64,000 bases of DNA. Origin: Campanula takesimana (lineage: Eukaryota > Streptophyta > Magnoliopsida > Asterales > Campanulaceae). Location of the stretch: contig JAOWBW010000428.1 of the NCBI GenBank assembly GCA_026119855.1, positions 186,001-250,000 of the forward strand, in the 5' to 3' direction. Within the stretch, counting starts at the first letter, position 1; each line of letters starts with the position of its first letter. This document shows positions 32,524 to 45,594 of this stretch, piece by piece. The notes beneath the pieces were generated by a model, which had not been told where the DNA came from, ran no database searches, and worked only from the letters and a program-made list of their open reading frames with translations. The position numbers were made by a program, and so were the translations under genes.

Positions 32524-33051
32524 AAATCTGGGTGTCTAGGTTGGACACATCAAGACAGAAGTCGTGTCTAAGAAACAAGGCTTATTGGCACCCTCGTGAC
32601 GAGTAGATCTAATACAGACAACGAGCCAACAGGGATAGTTGCAGAAGGCAGCAAGGGAAGTTTGTAATTTCTACAAGGAGGGGAAGGGAAGGGAGGAAGT
32701 GATGGATTCTCTAGAGGAGAATGCGCATTCACAAATCATCATGAGTCATGGTGATGATGTTCTCGTGGAGGTTGATATGTAAAATAGTGACAATGGTGAT
32801 TTTTCAATAATAGTGGAAGAAGGATCACGGCTTGGGGATGAGTGGATTTTAGATCCAAGGGTAGAGCAAAGCGAGATAGTTGAGGAAAAGGTGGAGCCGA
32901 TTTCAACATGAAGGAGTAGATGGGTAGACGATCCTGAGGTACAAGATGACTATCCGCAGATTAAGTTGGTACAGTTTATCTCGGTGGGCGAGGTTCACGG
33001 CCGAATGAACTCGCCAAGCACGAAAACTGTTAGTCGCTCGGAAGGGGCGAT

Positions 33052-35245
33052 TGTCACGCCCCGCGTCCCGAGGCCCTATTTGGTGCCTCGAACCAGGTGC
33101 GTGGACCCTGATATAAAAACAAAAATTTTACAATAAACTTGTATAATGTATACTATATCCACAACATCGGCTACACAAAAGCCGGAACTATACTATACCA
33201 ACCAACAAACACACCTCAACGAGGTTATAACTCAGAGACAACCTTACGCATGCGGAAGAAAGAACGATGAATAACATATATACCCGAAAGACAACAGTAT
33301 TTACATAACACTGTACAACCACGTCCTCACAACAAGAATACACAAAAGCTCCGTAGAGCAGCTACCCCAAAAGAGTATAACCTGCTCGGAAAAGTCCCAC
33401 AACATCAGATCTCACAGCTTACTACCTCTAGCTTTCTTGTGAACTAAGGAAAACAAATAAACAAGGAACGGGGTGAGATAAATCTCAGTCAGTTACTAAT
33501 GCAGCTACATGGCATGCTATCATGTTCATAATAATATCAAATGAGCATTCCCAATATGCAATCACATAACATATAACATGAGTGGCGAAGCCAACTCATT
33601 ATGTAGCACCCAAGGCTGAAATAAACACATTAGAAAGGATACTGAGCCAAGGTTCTTCCAAAGGATATAATAATCAAAACATAATCAACAGAGCAGCATC
33701 AAAGAGCGGCATCAACAGGGCAGCATTAACAGCTGAAGCAGGGGTTCCGGAACCAAACAACAGTAAGAACAACAGGGGGGAAATGACACAAAGTCATAAC
33801 CCAAAACGTGTAGCTAGAATACTCACACAAGGGAGCTAGCTCATACCAACCAAAACCATCTGGAAGGGATAAAAAGAAACGTGTAGCTAGAATACTCACA
33901 CAAGGGAGCTCATCCCAACCAAAACCATCTGGAAGGGGTAAAAAGAAACGTGTAGCTAGAATACTCACACAAGGGAGCTAGCTCATCCCAACCATGCCAT
34001 CTGGAAGGGGTAAAAAGGGGTTACCAATGAAGAATATGATAATGAACTTGGCTCGGTGCCATTATAATGTCTACCACTGCCCGACTCAACCAAATAAGAC
34101 CAGCTGGACTTTTCTAACTATTGCACAATCAGTATATGATTCCAAAATAGGGAATCATACCAAGTACATCATAAAGATGATAAACTGCTCATAAAGAGCC
34201 CAACAACCATGTGGATTAGAAACATTTCTCTTACAAAGGATTTCAAAGTAGGAAATCCCACAAAAGCATCATAAAGATGTAACAACCCAAAATGAACCCC
34301 AAACGGTTACACATTTCATACTCGATCATAAACGGACTATTCCCTAATACTTTTGTGTTCCACAATAACTATCTAGGTACCCTAGAATAGGACCCCAAAG
34401 CCTAGACAAGGATTGAACCTTAAATCAATTGAATTGGAACAATTCAGTTCTTCCAGCCAGACTGTGCGGCCGCCCACCACAATCTATGCGGTTGTCCAAA
34501 AACACTCTCACAGGCTCTAAAACCTTCCAGAAGATTGTGCGGTCGCCGACCCTATTTGGGCGGTCGCCCACAACACTGCACAGCCAGAATTCAGTACTCT
34601 TTCCCAAATTGACATTTCACAGTCTCAAAAGTACTATCTCAACTTCCTATCTTAAGTATATAAACCCATGAAGTGATTCCAACAGTAATAATACCCCCAA
34701 AGTAGCCAAAATAGCAAATAGCTCTAATACTCCCCACAAAGCAACAATTACCAAGCAAATCACGATTTTTAATATGTATGACCATTTTTATAATTAAAAG
34801 GGGAGTAGTAACTTACCTATTACTGGGAAAGTATTGACGAAAATATATTCTATTCGGCTAGAAACGATCTACTCGACGCCCTTCTTCATGAACTGGGAGA
34901 GAAAATGGGGAAAGTTAGTTTGGTGAGTGAGTACGCAGATAGAGAAAGGATAAGAAGAAAACTTTATGCTTTTTGACATTTCCACTTAGGCCCCTCCAAG
35001 TTAATCAATTACTTTTAACCCCTAAGGTTTCAACTTTAACACTTAACCCCTTATCATTATTTAAAAATAGTAACTCAACTATTTTAGCTTCTACTCATGC
35101 TAGTTAATCATTTTGCAACTCAAATACTTTTGTTTAATATTTTAATAGATCAAGTAAGTCTTTTAAAATAATCAAACTAACACAAATTAAATTATAAAAT
35201 AATATTCTGCGTAAAATTTATATGAAATTGGGACGGGTCGTTACA
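33052..35245 (-). repeat. 3' LTR of the LARD-like element
   Basis: Contains three tandem units of about 72 bp, a GCGGTCGCC cluster (34466, 34488 variant, 34539, 34560) and an AT-rich end. Short open frames shared by both LTRs (33582-33839 here) have no recognisable domain; I treat them as non-coding. Confidence 0.85.
33802..34018 (-). repeat. 72-bp tandem repeat, three units (left LTR)
   Basis: Each unit holds ACGTGTAGCTAGAATACTCA and CCATCTGGAAGGGGTAAAAA. The right LTR has two units (about 38757-38900), which accounts for its being 74 bp shorter. Confidence 0.85.
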
Positions 35246-38005
35246 TTCTCTCCCCCTTAAAAGAATTTCATCCTCGAATTTACTAACCAAAATTATAACA
35301 CGTAGTCATATCGAGGCTACATATATATCGATTCTCATATAGCAAATAATAACCACAATCAAGGACCTATTAAATATTTCAGGCATAGTCCTCATATATC
35401 ACACTTAAATCCCAATTCCAATTTCCATTAATTTGTATCAAATAAACCAATGCATAGGAAACACACACATGTCACACTTATGCCCATATTAAACATTATA
35501 CGCCAACTGAACAGTGGATAAGAATACAAATTTCTTCCTAACAAATTTCAAATTCTCATGACTATCATTCTTTTCAGTTCATGTTTGTCACTCTTAGGTA
35601 TTTCCTTCAAGAAAACTAAATCTCTCACTTGATCTTAAGATCTCGTTTTCGGTTATCAGCCTCACTTGTTTACCAATTCTGAACCATACATGATCTATTT
35701 CTGATTAGCTTTACGCTCTCAATCAACCCTTAAATCATCAACACCCATAAGTTTTACTTTTCTGGTTCATCCCTACGTATTGACGATCTAAACATCATCC
35801 CATATAGTGCTAGAGAGCCTTCTCAATAAGTAGTTGGTAATGGCTATTATAATCAAATTTCACGATCATCCCAATAGTATTTGGAATCAACTCCACATAC
35901 ACGTAGTATATCCTTATAAATATGTACTAGTCCCTAGGGTTTCCTAATATTATGATGAAACCCAAATAAATATCCATAGCACTCTGAGAAGTCTATGAAG
36001 ATCAAGATGTACAACAATGGTCCCTGTCATATATTATCTCCACAAGCATCCCATGTAATCATACTACTGCCTGAACAAATAAGGGAAGGAATATGACTAA
36101 CGATGATAGAGTAGAAGCACATATTAGGCGAGCAAACTGGGTTATTCAATCCACTATAACATAACAACATTGAGGCGTTATCAATTATATGATAACCCTA
36201 CCGCAAAATTCATTATCATGTATTCCTGTACATTTAGGGATCTCCTAGGGTGATCCTCTAATAATTGATGTGCCACTTCCGACTATTGTCAACCCAAGAA
36301 TTCAATTATATACACAAAAATTTACCGTTATCAACTATTCGATCAAATATGATTCCATTACTACACTCATCTTCCTTATATTATAAAACATAATACAGTC
36401 ATGATCTTTGAATTTATCTACCCACTTGCATTATCTCATATTTAGCTCTTCTAAGAAAATATATCCATCAAATATTTATAGTCTATTAACATAACATTTC
36501 AAACTTAGTCCCATTGAAAAAGAAAAAAAATATATCTGCTAAGGCAATATCAATAAAGTGACAATCAATCCTGAGTCATAGATGATTCTATTCATAGGGA
36601 GTTAATCCTCGAAACATATACAAGTACTTTATCATATTGAATCAATATACCCCTCAATATTTATTTGGAACTACTACTATAGATAATAAATTTATCATTT
36701 TTACTATAATGGTGAAACTTGACATGTCCCCAAGAAAAAATTAACACTGGTCATATCCTTTATCAATTCACCACTAAAATCAAATTATATAATTCAGAAA
36801 TATCATTCCTCAAATCCATCAATACCACTAGACCTTCAACCAATAATAGCCACTTATCAATCAAACACCGACTAAACCACTGATCAACTTCAGGGATTGA
36901 ATAATTCACCAATATAAGATAACAAGTAATAATTTGTTATAGTTACCTAGTTGAGCTCTCTGTATTTCATATAGAATCGTAAAGCAAAATCTCTCTTTAT
37001 ACCAAACAATACAACGCACCCCACTTAGGTATACTAGGCTTGATGAATCCTTTATTAAATTGTCTCTCGGGTGAATCTTCCACTCTTCTATCTCAACCCA
37101 TGCTATATGTTCACTGATTCACCTATCAGTATTGTAGCTTATATCAACTAATCATATAACTCAAGTTCCCTATTGGTCAAGCGACATATTGCACCCAGTA
37201 CAAAGTATACTCAAGATTTCAAAATTAATGCGCACATCTCTCAGATTTTGGTGTAGACGTTCTACTGTCCACTCAATAAGCTAAATTCCCAGCACAACCT
37301 TGTAATAATAATTTTCTGATTTTCAATACAGAACATGAACGTTATATATACCTCTAGTATGCTCCTAAACAAAGTCAAACATACTAATATAGAAATATTC
37401 ACCACCAATTGATGGCAAACAAGAAATTCGCGACACATGGAAAGCTAGGCCATACCAGTTATTACATCAATATCTCGTATAGGTGACATAACTAAATCAA
37501 CTTATAACTTATAGGGTGTTATCCCCATAATTCTATCGGGTTTCTTATATATGCGGGTAGCAATCCCGTAGTCTCGTATTCGAGAATACACCTCCACATA
37601 AATCCAGGAATGAGGACAAACATGCGTATATAGCACGAAACATTGTCCACTTTATGAAATAGATACGCCTAAGTCTTTAAAGACTACCACTCTCGATTCT
37701 CAAACCAACTAACCCTAATGGAACCAACACTATTAACACCAGTCCTATGCCTGATATACCACAAGAGAAGGAACACTCGACATCAATATCACAACCCATA
37801 ACCCAACCAACTTCTATTTTAACCCCATCCACTAATTCATTATGCTTCTACTGCACAAATTTTCCATGACCAAGGAAGCTAATTGACTTCAAGAAAACTT
37901 AGTTTTCTAAACTGCTCAAAATCATAACACTCATGTATCGAAACCTATTCAATATCAGAGTTCTTATTCCCTTTCAAGATCTAATCCCAATGCTCTGATG
38001 CCAAC
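35246..38005 (-). other. Interior of LARD-like element, no gene
   Basis: 2.76 kb of A/T-rich sequence (about two thirds A+T by eye) with stops in all frames. No gag, protease or RT motif is visible on either strand. Confidence 0.75.
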
Positions 38006-40125
38006 TGTCACGCCCCGTGTCCTGAGGCCCTATTTGGTGCCTCGAACCAGGTGCGTGAACCCTGATATAAAAGCAACAATTTTACAATAAACCTGTATAA
38101 TGTATACTATATCCACAATATCGGCTACACAAAAGCCAGAACCATACTATACCAACCAACCAACAAACACACCTCAACGAGGTTATAACTCGGAGACAAC
38201 TTTACGCATGCGGAAGAAAGAATGACTAATAACATATATACCCGAAAGACAACAGTATTTACATAACACTGTACAACAACGACCTCACAACAAGAATACA
38301 CAAAAGCTCCGTAGAGAAGCTACCCCAAAAGAGTATAACCTACTCAGAAAAGTCCCATAACATCAGATCTCACAACTTACTAACTCTAGCTTTCCTGTGA
38401 ACTAAGGAAAACAAATAAACAAGAAACGGGGTGAGATAAATCTCAATAAGTTACTAATGCAGCTACATGGCATGCTATCATGTTCATAATAATATCAAAA
38501 TGAGCATTCCCAATATGCAATCACATAACATATAATATGAGTGGCGAAGCCAACTCATTATGCAGCACCCAAGGCTAAAATAAATACATTACAAAGGATA
38601 ATGAGCCAAGGTTCTTCCAAAGGATATAATAATCTGAACATCATCAACAGAGCAGCATCAAAGAGCGGCATCAATATGGCAGTATTAACAGCTAAAGCAG
38701 GGGTTTCGGAACCAAACAAGAACAACGGGGGGAAAATGACACAAAGTCATAACCCAAATCGTGTATCAAGAATACACACACAAGGGATCTAGCTCATCCC
38801 AACCAAAACCATCTGGAAGGGGTAAAAAGAAACGTGTAGCTAGAATACTCACACAAGGGAGCTAGCTCATCCCAACCAATCCATCTGGAAGGGGTAAAAA
38901 GGGGTTACCAATGAAGAACATTATAATGAACTTGTCTCGGTGCCATTATAATGTCTACCACTGCCCGACTCAACCAAATAAGACCAGCTGGACTTTTCTA
39001 ACTATTGCACAATCAGTATATGATTCCAAAATAGGGAACCATACTAAATACATCATAAAGATGATAAACTGCTCATAAAGAGCCCAACAACCATGTGCAT
39101 TAGAAACCTTTCTCAAACAAAGGATTTCAAAGTAGGAAATCCCACAAAAGTATCATAAAGATGTAACAACCCAAAATGAACCTAAACGGTTACACATTTC
39201 ATACTCGATCACAAACGGACCATTCCCTAATACTTTTATGTTCCACAATAACTATCTAGGTACCCTAGAATAGGACCTAAAGCCTAGACAAAGATTTAGC
39301 CTTAAATCAATTGAATTGAAACAATTCAGTTCTTTCAGCCAGACTGTGTGGCCGCCCACCACAATCTGTGAGGTCGCCTAAAAACACTCTCCCAGGCTCT
39401 AAAACCTTCCAGAAGATTGTGCGGTCGCCGGCCCTATTTGGGCAGTCGCCCACAACACTGCACAGCCAGAATTCAGTACTCTTTCCCAAATTGACATTTC
39501 ACAGTCTCAAAAGTACTATCTCAACTTCCTATCTTAAGTATATAAACCCACGAAGTGATTCCAACAGTAATAATACCCCCAAAATAGCCAAAATAGCAAA
39601 CAGCTCTAATACTCCCCACAAAGCAACAATTACCAAGCAAATCACCATATTTAATATGTATGACCTTTTTTATAATTAAGGGGAGTAGTAACTTACCTAC
39701 TATTGGGAAAGTATTGACGAAAATATATTCTATTCGGCTAGAAACGATCTACTCGACGCCCTTCTTCATGGACTGGGAGAGAAAATGGGGAAAGTCAGTT
39801 TGGTGAGTGAGTACGCAGAGGGAGAAAGGATAAGAAGAAAACTTTATGCTTTTGGTCATTTCCACTTAGGCCCCTCCAAGTTAATCAATTACTTTTAACC
39901 CCTAAGGTTTCAACTTTAACACTTAACCCCTTATCATTATTTACAAATACTAACTCAACTATTTTAGCTTCTACTCATGCTAGTTAATCATTTTTCAACT
40001 CAAATACTTTTATTTAATATTTTAATAGATCGAGTAAGTCTTTTAAAATAATCAAACTAATACAAATTAAATTATAAAATAATATTCTGCGTAAAATTTA
40101 TATGAAATTGGGACAGGTCGTTACA
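38006..40125 (-). repeat. 5' LTR of the LARD-like element
   Basis: Partner of 33052-35245, visibly diverged by scattered substitutions. Its GCGGTCGCC cluster has decayed at CpG positions (GTGGCCGCC, GAGGTCGCC, GCAGTCGCC; only 39421 intact). Confidence 0.85.
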
Positions 40126-41107
40126 GTGATGCTCTAGATAGGTGGTCTAGAGACACTAAGGAATGCTAGGCTTACAATATCGTCCGGTTTCTTGGGAGGA
40201 GAAATGTTGTCCGGCGTGAGAAAGGGTGCTTGAGGTAAAGCACAAAATTGCATTCTATTCACCTTTGAATGAGTGGGTTTGAAGCTTTCTAGACTAGTTC
40301 GAATCTCATCATTGGATTGAGATTGAGAAGCAATCGAGACAATGTACAATCTGGGGATTTAAGGTTTAGTCTTTTCCAAGGATCCAAAAGATGATACACA
40401 AGTCTAGTCAGTAAAAGGGGTTCTTAAATTCTAGAGGTTTACAGTCTCAAGTGTTCGGCGAAACACTATATCGATAGTCTAGAAGGCTTTCTGAGACATC
40501 AATGTTAGTTTCTTGGCTCTCATCGACGTTATGTAGAGGTCGAAGAAACAAGATAAGTAAGAGTACATCTTAGTGGAGTATTGTAGCGGTTCGTGCAGAC
40601 ATCGCGCAGTCATGAAGTTCATGAGCAATTTCCGTTTGTGCAGATGCTTATGGGGAAGAAATCTAAATAAGTAATCAGGGGTTCGAGATACATTTCCAGA
40701 ATGAGAAGTGATTTGTTCAAGTCATTCAAGGGTGTTGTTCGTGTTCGTTGGTGATCCAAGAATAGTTCGAAGCAGTTAAAGTTTGAGACAAGATCGATTG
40801 TCGTCATCTGGGTATTATGGTATTCGAACTTGGTGATTGTGGATTTGGTATTTCGGATATGGTGGTCAACATTGTGGCGGAGGTTCTAGTGATCTAGAAA
40901 TCATTGCACAAGTTGAGCCGGAAAAGTCGTTTGCTTGACTAAGTAAACGTTGTTGTTCTTGGGTTAACAAAGATTGGGTCTTGACAAAGACAAAGGCGGA
41001 GGTAGAGAGATATATTCAGAAGTGGAGGATTCAACTCAAGGTGGAGTTGGGGTTGGTTCGTGGATGTGAATTATGGTTCGGGGGAGATTCAAAGTCAAGG
41101 TGAAGAT
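40126..41107 (+). other. 3' interior of non-autonomous copia, no gene
   Basis: No RT or RNase H motif. G-rich sequence ends in GGGGGAGATTCAAAG...GAAGAT before the 3' LTR, a possible polypurine region. Confidence 0.55.
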
Positions 41108-41675
41108 TGTTAGGAATATGCCTTTGAATCGATGACTATTGATTAAGGATATGTCCGCGACAAGTCAAAGTAAATCCTGGGTTTTGAATTAGGCAAGAAA
41201 AAGGAAATCCTTTTGGTACAAGGATTAAGGTTTATGGGTTTAATTAAGTTTCTTATTGGTACAAGGAATTGTTCAAGAATTAGGAAAGCCTTTTCCTAAT
41301 GAGAATAGAATTACTTTGTAAACAAGAAATATGATTTCAATTACTTTGTACACAAGGGATATGATTCCTCTTCCTTTTGGGTTTCTAGTATTTATGCCTA
41401 AAAATACTACCCTCTCCCCTAGCATATTTTTTTACTGGTCATCTTTGAGAGATACAAGTAGAGATCTAAGATCTAGATTTAGGTTGACGGAATTATTTGC
41501 CTAAATAATTCGTGCAACTAGATTAGTGAAGATCATCTTTTGTAATTATCATTGAATAGTAATATATTCTCCCTCCGCCCGTGGACGTAGCCAAGTTGGT
41601 GAACCACGTAAATTCTTGTGTTCGTGTTTGATTATTTCGCTTGATATTGTTCTTTATATTTATTTTTCTCTAATA

Positions 41676-41971
41676 GCTTACAACGGCTAAATTGATCTAC
41701 TATCTTATAGATGTAATGTTTTGTTCTCTTTGTTCTGAATTTAACTTTTACTTAATAATAGAATAAGTGTTGTGAATATAAAATACGAAGTAAAATAAAT
41801 AATATATAAGTTCTAGTGAATAATATTAATGGGCCCATTGAAAGAATAATTGTATTTTAAAATTCATTTGGAAGTATAATATTAAAAATGGGACTAACGA
41901 AAGAGAAAAATTATATATACTCCATCTCTTGAGAAATATTTTACAAGTTACACAGATACCATTAGAATAAA
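41676..41971. other. No gene recognised
   Basis: A/T-rich spacer between the copia LTR and the first Helitron-like terminus. Confidence 0.5.
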
Positions 41972-43990
41972 CTAGTGTTACACCCGTGCGTTAAACGCAC
42001 GGCTAAAACACTTTATCAAATTATAGAATCAAAATCAAAAGAGTTACTATGAAGGTTAATAGCAATTTTATTTCCAAAATGGAAGAAATTCATCGAAAAT
42101 ATATAAATGAATTAATAATAAATTTACCAATTTTTGAAAATTTTCTTGTAAGACAACATTTGTGGTTTAATCCACATTGTTTTCTCCAATCACAAACTAA
42201 TATCTTCAAACCAACACGCGCTTTTACATCATACAGAGCAACTTACGACTTACCATGACTAAAAATAGGTTTTTTTAGAAATAGGCCAAAATGAGTGAGT
42301 GCTTAACCCTGACTTTTGTTGATCAGAAAATCTTGGGAAAAACGTGTTTTACACGCGTCTTAATGTAAAACGTATTTTCTATATGCGGAGTGACATTTTT
42401 GTAAATAAGCGGAACGTTGTGAGAAGACGCGGTGGCATTAGTGTAAATAACTGGAACTAATGAAAACTCACCAGGCACTTTTCGAAACTGTAAGAGGCAT
42501 TTTTCAATATTACAACATGCATATTTTAACACTAGAGCATGCACTTGTTTTTGAAATTGAAAAAATCACTAGACACTTGTTGAATCTGTAAGAGGCATGT
42601 TTCAATACTACATCAGGCACGTTTAAACCCTAGAGACGGCAACTGTTAACACTACAACCAGCAGCTTAACACTACCACCAAAAATTGCCTGTTTGAACAC
42701 TATAAAAGTGCCTATTTGAATTTTATAAGTGTTATAATACAACATGCATTTTTTAATACTAGAAGAGGCACATGATAATCTCAGAGGAGACAGTTTAACA
42801 CTACCACTAAAATGTGCCTTTTTGAATACTATAAAAGTGTCTGCTTTGAATTTTGTAAGTGTTATAATATAACAGGCATTTTCTAATACTAGAAGAGGCA
42901 CATGATAATCTCAGAGGAGACAATTACAAAAACTCGGTTTCCTAACTTTTAGTGTAAGCCGGTCTAAATAACATAGCCGGTCAAAATAACGTGTATGTAA
43001 AAACACGTTCTACACTAACGCTAGTGTAGAACGCGTTTTACGCAAGAACGACTCTTTTGTTGATTGTCATTGCGTATAATACAACCTAACAGAAACGGGG
43101 CTGATAAAATCAAAACTTAATCTATGTACACGTGTCAACAAAAAAATATTAAACAAACATTCATTGAGTTAAAGATATAATATCATATGCTTGTGATTTG
43201 TTATTAGTAACTGTTCGAAGTTTTGAATCGGAGCAAATGTTATCATTAATTGAATTAAAAACTTGTGAAGCAAACAAACTTATGCAAGATGGAAATTGAA
43301 AGACTCTGACATTCGTTGACCAATCGAGATGCAACTTCTATTTTCTATATTTTAAAATGTGAATTAGATATTTTGGAATAATATCTAAAAAAATAAATAT
43401 AAATCCTATAAAAAATGATATGTCTGTCTCATTTTAAACTTCAAATAAAAGTCAGAATTGTCAAATTGATCCCACTTTCACCAGCATTTAAAGAAAATGT
43501 GATTATCGAAAAAAAATAAAAAACAAAAAATTTATTTAATGTTGACCCATATAAATATATTTATTTACATTTCACCTATATAACAATAAATAAAATAATA
43601 CATAGTACAATTTTGAATAAAATATTTCATGTAAATGAATTTATATATTTTTAGTCATAAAAATGTTGTAACTCATGAACCATTAATTAAATAGATGATG
43701 TGTTGTGAGTGTAGATGGTTTGGTAGGAGCGAGAAAGTGGGGTAATGAATAGTTAGTGGGTAATTGTTGTGAGTAAGACATGTAGGGCCCACAAATAAAG
43801 AAGTATAAAAAACTTTCCTTTTTAGGTTTTGAAGTTTAAAATGGGACACCCAAAATAAAAATATTTAAAGTTTAAAATGGGACGGAGGGAGTACTCTGGA
43901 AACATAAGCTAACCCTAACCCTAAGCTAAACAGCCGCTCTAGATATTCTCTCTCTTAAAAACATCACGGCTGCTCTTTCTTAAAACACTA
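41972..43990 (-). mobile_element. Helitron-like element, copy 1
   Basis: The minus-strand 3' end reads hairpin CCGTGCGT/ACGCACGG (41984-42002, 8-bp perfect stem, 3-base loop), then TGTAACACTAG and a host T: the hairpin-plus-CTRR end of plant Helitrons. No Rep/helicase gene, so non-autonomous. Shares long blocks with copy 2. A Mutator-like insert (42324-43054) interrupts it. The 5' TC end was not found; the right limit is where copy 2 starts. Confidence 0.6.
42324..43054. mobile_element. Mutator-like non-autonomous insert in Helitron copy 1
   Basis: The 731-bp insert is bounded by an exact direct repeat TTTTGTTGAT (42314-42323, 43055-43064), and Helitron copy 2 has the uninterrupted site near 44815. 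The ends share a degenerate inverted AAACGYGTTYTACAC. A 9-10-bp duplication suits Mutator-like elements. The interior has a 129-bp tandem repeat (42668-42796, 42797-42920) and no gene. Confidence 0.7.
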
Positions 43991-44081
43991 CTAGTGGGTA
44001 ACTCGTGCTCTGCACGGGAAACTAGTTTACCAGTTTTAGTATCTTTTGTTTTTTTATATTTTTATTTAATAGTATTAGTTA

Positions 44082-44470
44082 ATCTTAAATTATAATAATT
44101 ATATATTTTTTAATTATAATAAATAACTGCAATAATTAATTATTAAAGTAATAGTTAAATATAATTGTTAAAATAAATAGTTAACTATTAATAGTTAAAT
44201 ATAATAGTTAACTATTTATAGTGAAATATAAAAGTGAACTATAAAAATTAACTACCATGTTAACTATAATAGTAACTATTATAGTTAATTTTTATAGTAA
44301 CTATTACTATTATAAGTATAAGTTAACTATAATAGTAACTATTATAGTTACTATTACTATTATAAGTAATAGTTAACTATTATAGTAACTATTACTATTA
44401 TAAGTATTATTTATTATAATAGTTAACTATTAGTTATCCTGTATAGTAACTAATACTATTATCTAATACT
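44082..44470. repeat. AT-rich array of TAGTTAACTATTA variants
   Basis: About 390 bp of variants of ATAGTTAACTATTATAGT and TAGTAACTATTACTATTATA, self-complementary and strongly hairpin-forming. No gene. Confidence 0.7.
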
Positions 44471-44596
44471 ATTAGCTAATAGAAAAAAAAAATGAAAAGT
44501 CACTTATTTATTAGGGTGGAATTGATGTGGCATCACAAAATGCATCCTTTTCCTATGACTTGTCCACATGGCAACATCATAGCCATCTTCACCAAC

Positions 44597-44599
<3 letters not shown>

Positions 44600-44655
<56 letters not shown>

Positions 44656-44656
44656 T
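44600..44656. repeat. (AT)n(AC)n microsatellite
   Basis: About 20 AT dinucleotides followed by 8-9 AC dinucleotides. Confidence 0.95.
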
Positions 44657-45354
44657 AAGATTTGTGGCTTAATCCACAATGTTTTTTCTCATCACAAAAT
44701 AATATCTTCAAACCAGCACGCGTAGTTACATCATACAGAACAACTTACAACTTACAATGACTAAAAATAGGTCTTTTTAGAAATAGACTAAAATGAGTGA
44801 GTGCTTGACCTTGAATTTTGTTGATTATCATTGCGTATAATACAACCTAACAGAAACGGGCTGATAAAATCAAAACTTAATCTATGTAAACGTGTCAACA
44901 AAAAAAATATTAAACAACATTCATTGAGTTAAAGATGTAATATTATATGCTTGTAATTTGTTATTAGTAACAAATCGAAGCATTGAATTGGAGCAAATGT
45001 TATCATTTCTTGAATTAAAAACTTGTGAAGCAAATAAACTTATGCAAGATGAAAATTGAAAGACTCTCTGACAATGGTTGACCAATCGAGATGCAACTGC
45101 TATTTTCTGCATTTTAAGATGTGAATTAGATATTTTGGAATTATATATAAAAAAATATAAATCCTATATAAAATTATATGTCCGTCTCATTTTAAACATC
45201 AAATAAAAGTCAAAATTATCAAACTGATCCCACTTTCACCAGCATTTGAAGAAAATTTGATTATCGAAATTAAAATACAAAAAATTTATTTAATGTTTAC
45301 CCATATAAATATATTTATTTACATTTCACCCATATAACAATAAATAAAATAATA

Positions 45355-45594
45355 TTCTCTCTGTCACATACCAATGGGCACTTTTGGTCAAACCAACTTG
45401 AACTTTGACTATCGTTTTCTACTAAATTATTAATCTCCATAAAAAATTGAAAAAAAAAGTTACTAAATTAGTAATAGAAACATTATCAATAACTATTTTT
45501 AATTTTTTATGGAGATGAATTATTTAGCATAAAATGTTAGTCAAAGTTAAAGTAAGTTTGACTAAAAGTGCCCATTGGTGTGGGACGGAGGGAG
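45355..45594. mobile_element. Stowaway-type MITE with empty site in the paralogue
   Basis: TTCTCTCTGTCACATACCAA at the left, TTGGTGTGGGACGGAGGGAG at the right, TA on both sides. Helitron copy 1 at about 43597-43605 has the same flanks (AAAATAATACATAG) joined with a single TA. Confidence 0.88.

Larger units (their letters stand above)
33052..40125 (-). mobile_element. Non-coding LTR retrotransposon (LARD-like, gypsy-type ends)
   Basis: LTRs 33052-35245 (2,194 bp) and 38006-40125 (2,120 bp) read TGTCACGCCCC...GTCGTTACA on the plus strand. Target site GCGAT (33047-33051) / GTGAT (40126-40130), one mismatch. On the minus strand the primer site TGGCATCAGAGCA (plus 37991-38003) lies inside the right LTR and the polypurine tract AAGGGGGAGAGAA (plus 35246-35258) inside the left, so it runs right to left. 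The 2.76-kb interior (35246-38005) has no coding frame: a large retrotransposon derivative that must be moved by another element. The TGTAACGACCC start is common in plant gypsy LTRs. Confidence 0.85.
31719..41675 (+). mobile_element. Non-autonomous Ty1/copia element with nested insertion
   Basis: LTRs 31719-32284 (566 bp) and 41108-41675 (568 bp) begin TGTTAGGAATATGCC. The primer site AGTGGCATCAGAGC follows the left one. The internal part (32285-33051 plus 40126-41107, about 1.75 kb) holds only a short gag start and no pol, so it needs helper proteins. A gypsy-type element (33052-40125) splits it. I find no matching 5-bp target duplication (AAGAT left, GCTTA right), but both LTRs are preceded by GAAGAT. 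Confidence 0.75.

Noticed and set aside
33582..33839. Small ORF present in both LARD LTRs (also 38541-38792)
   Set aside because: Shared only because the LTRs are copies; no domain, and it runs through the 72-bp repeats.
44082..44470. CRISPR-like or regulatory array
   Set aside because: A simple AT-rich degenerate tandem repeat in a plant genome, with no spacer/repeat structure.
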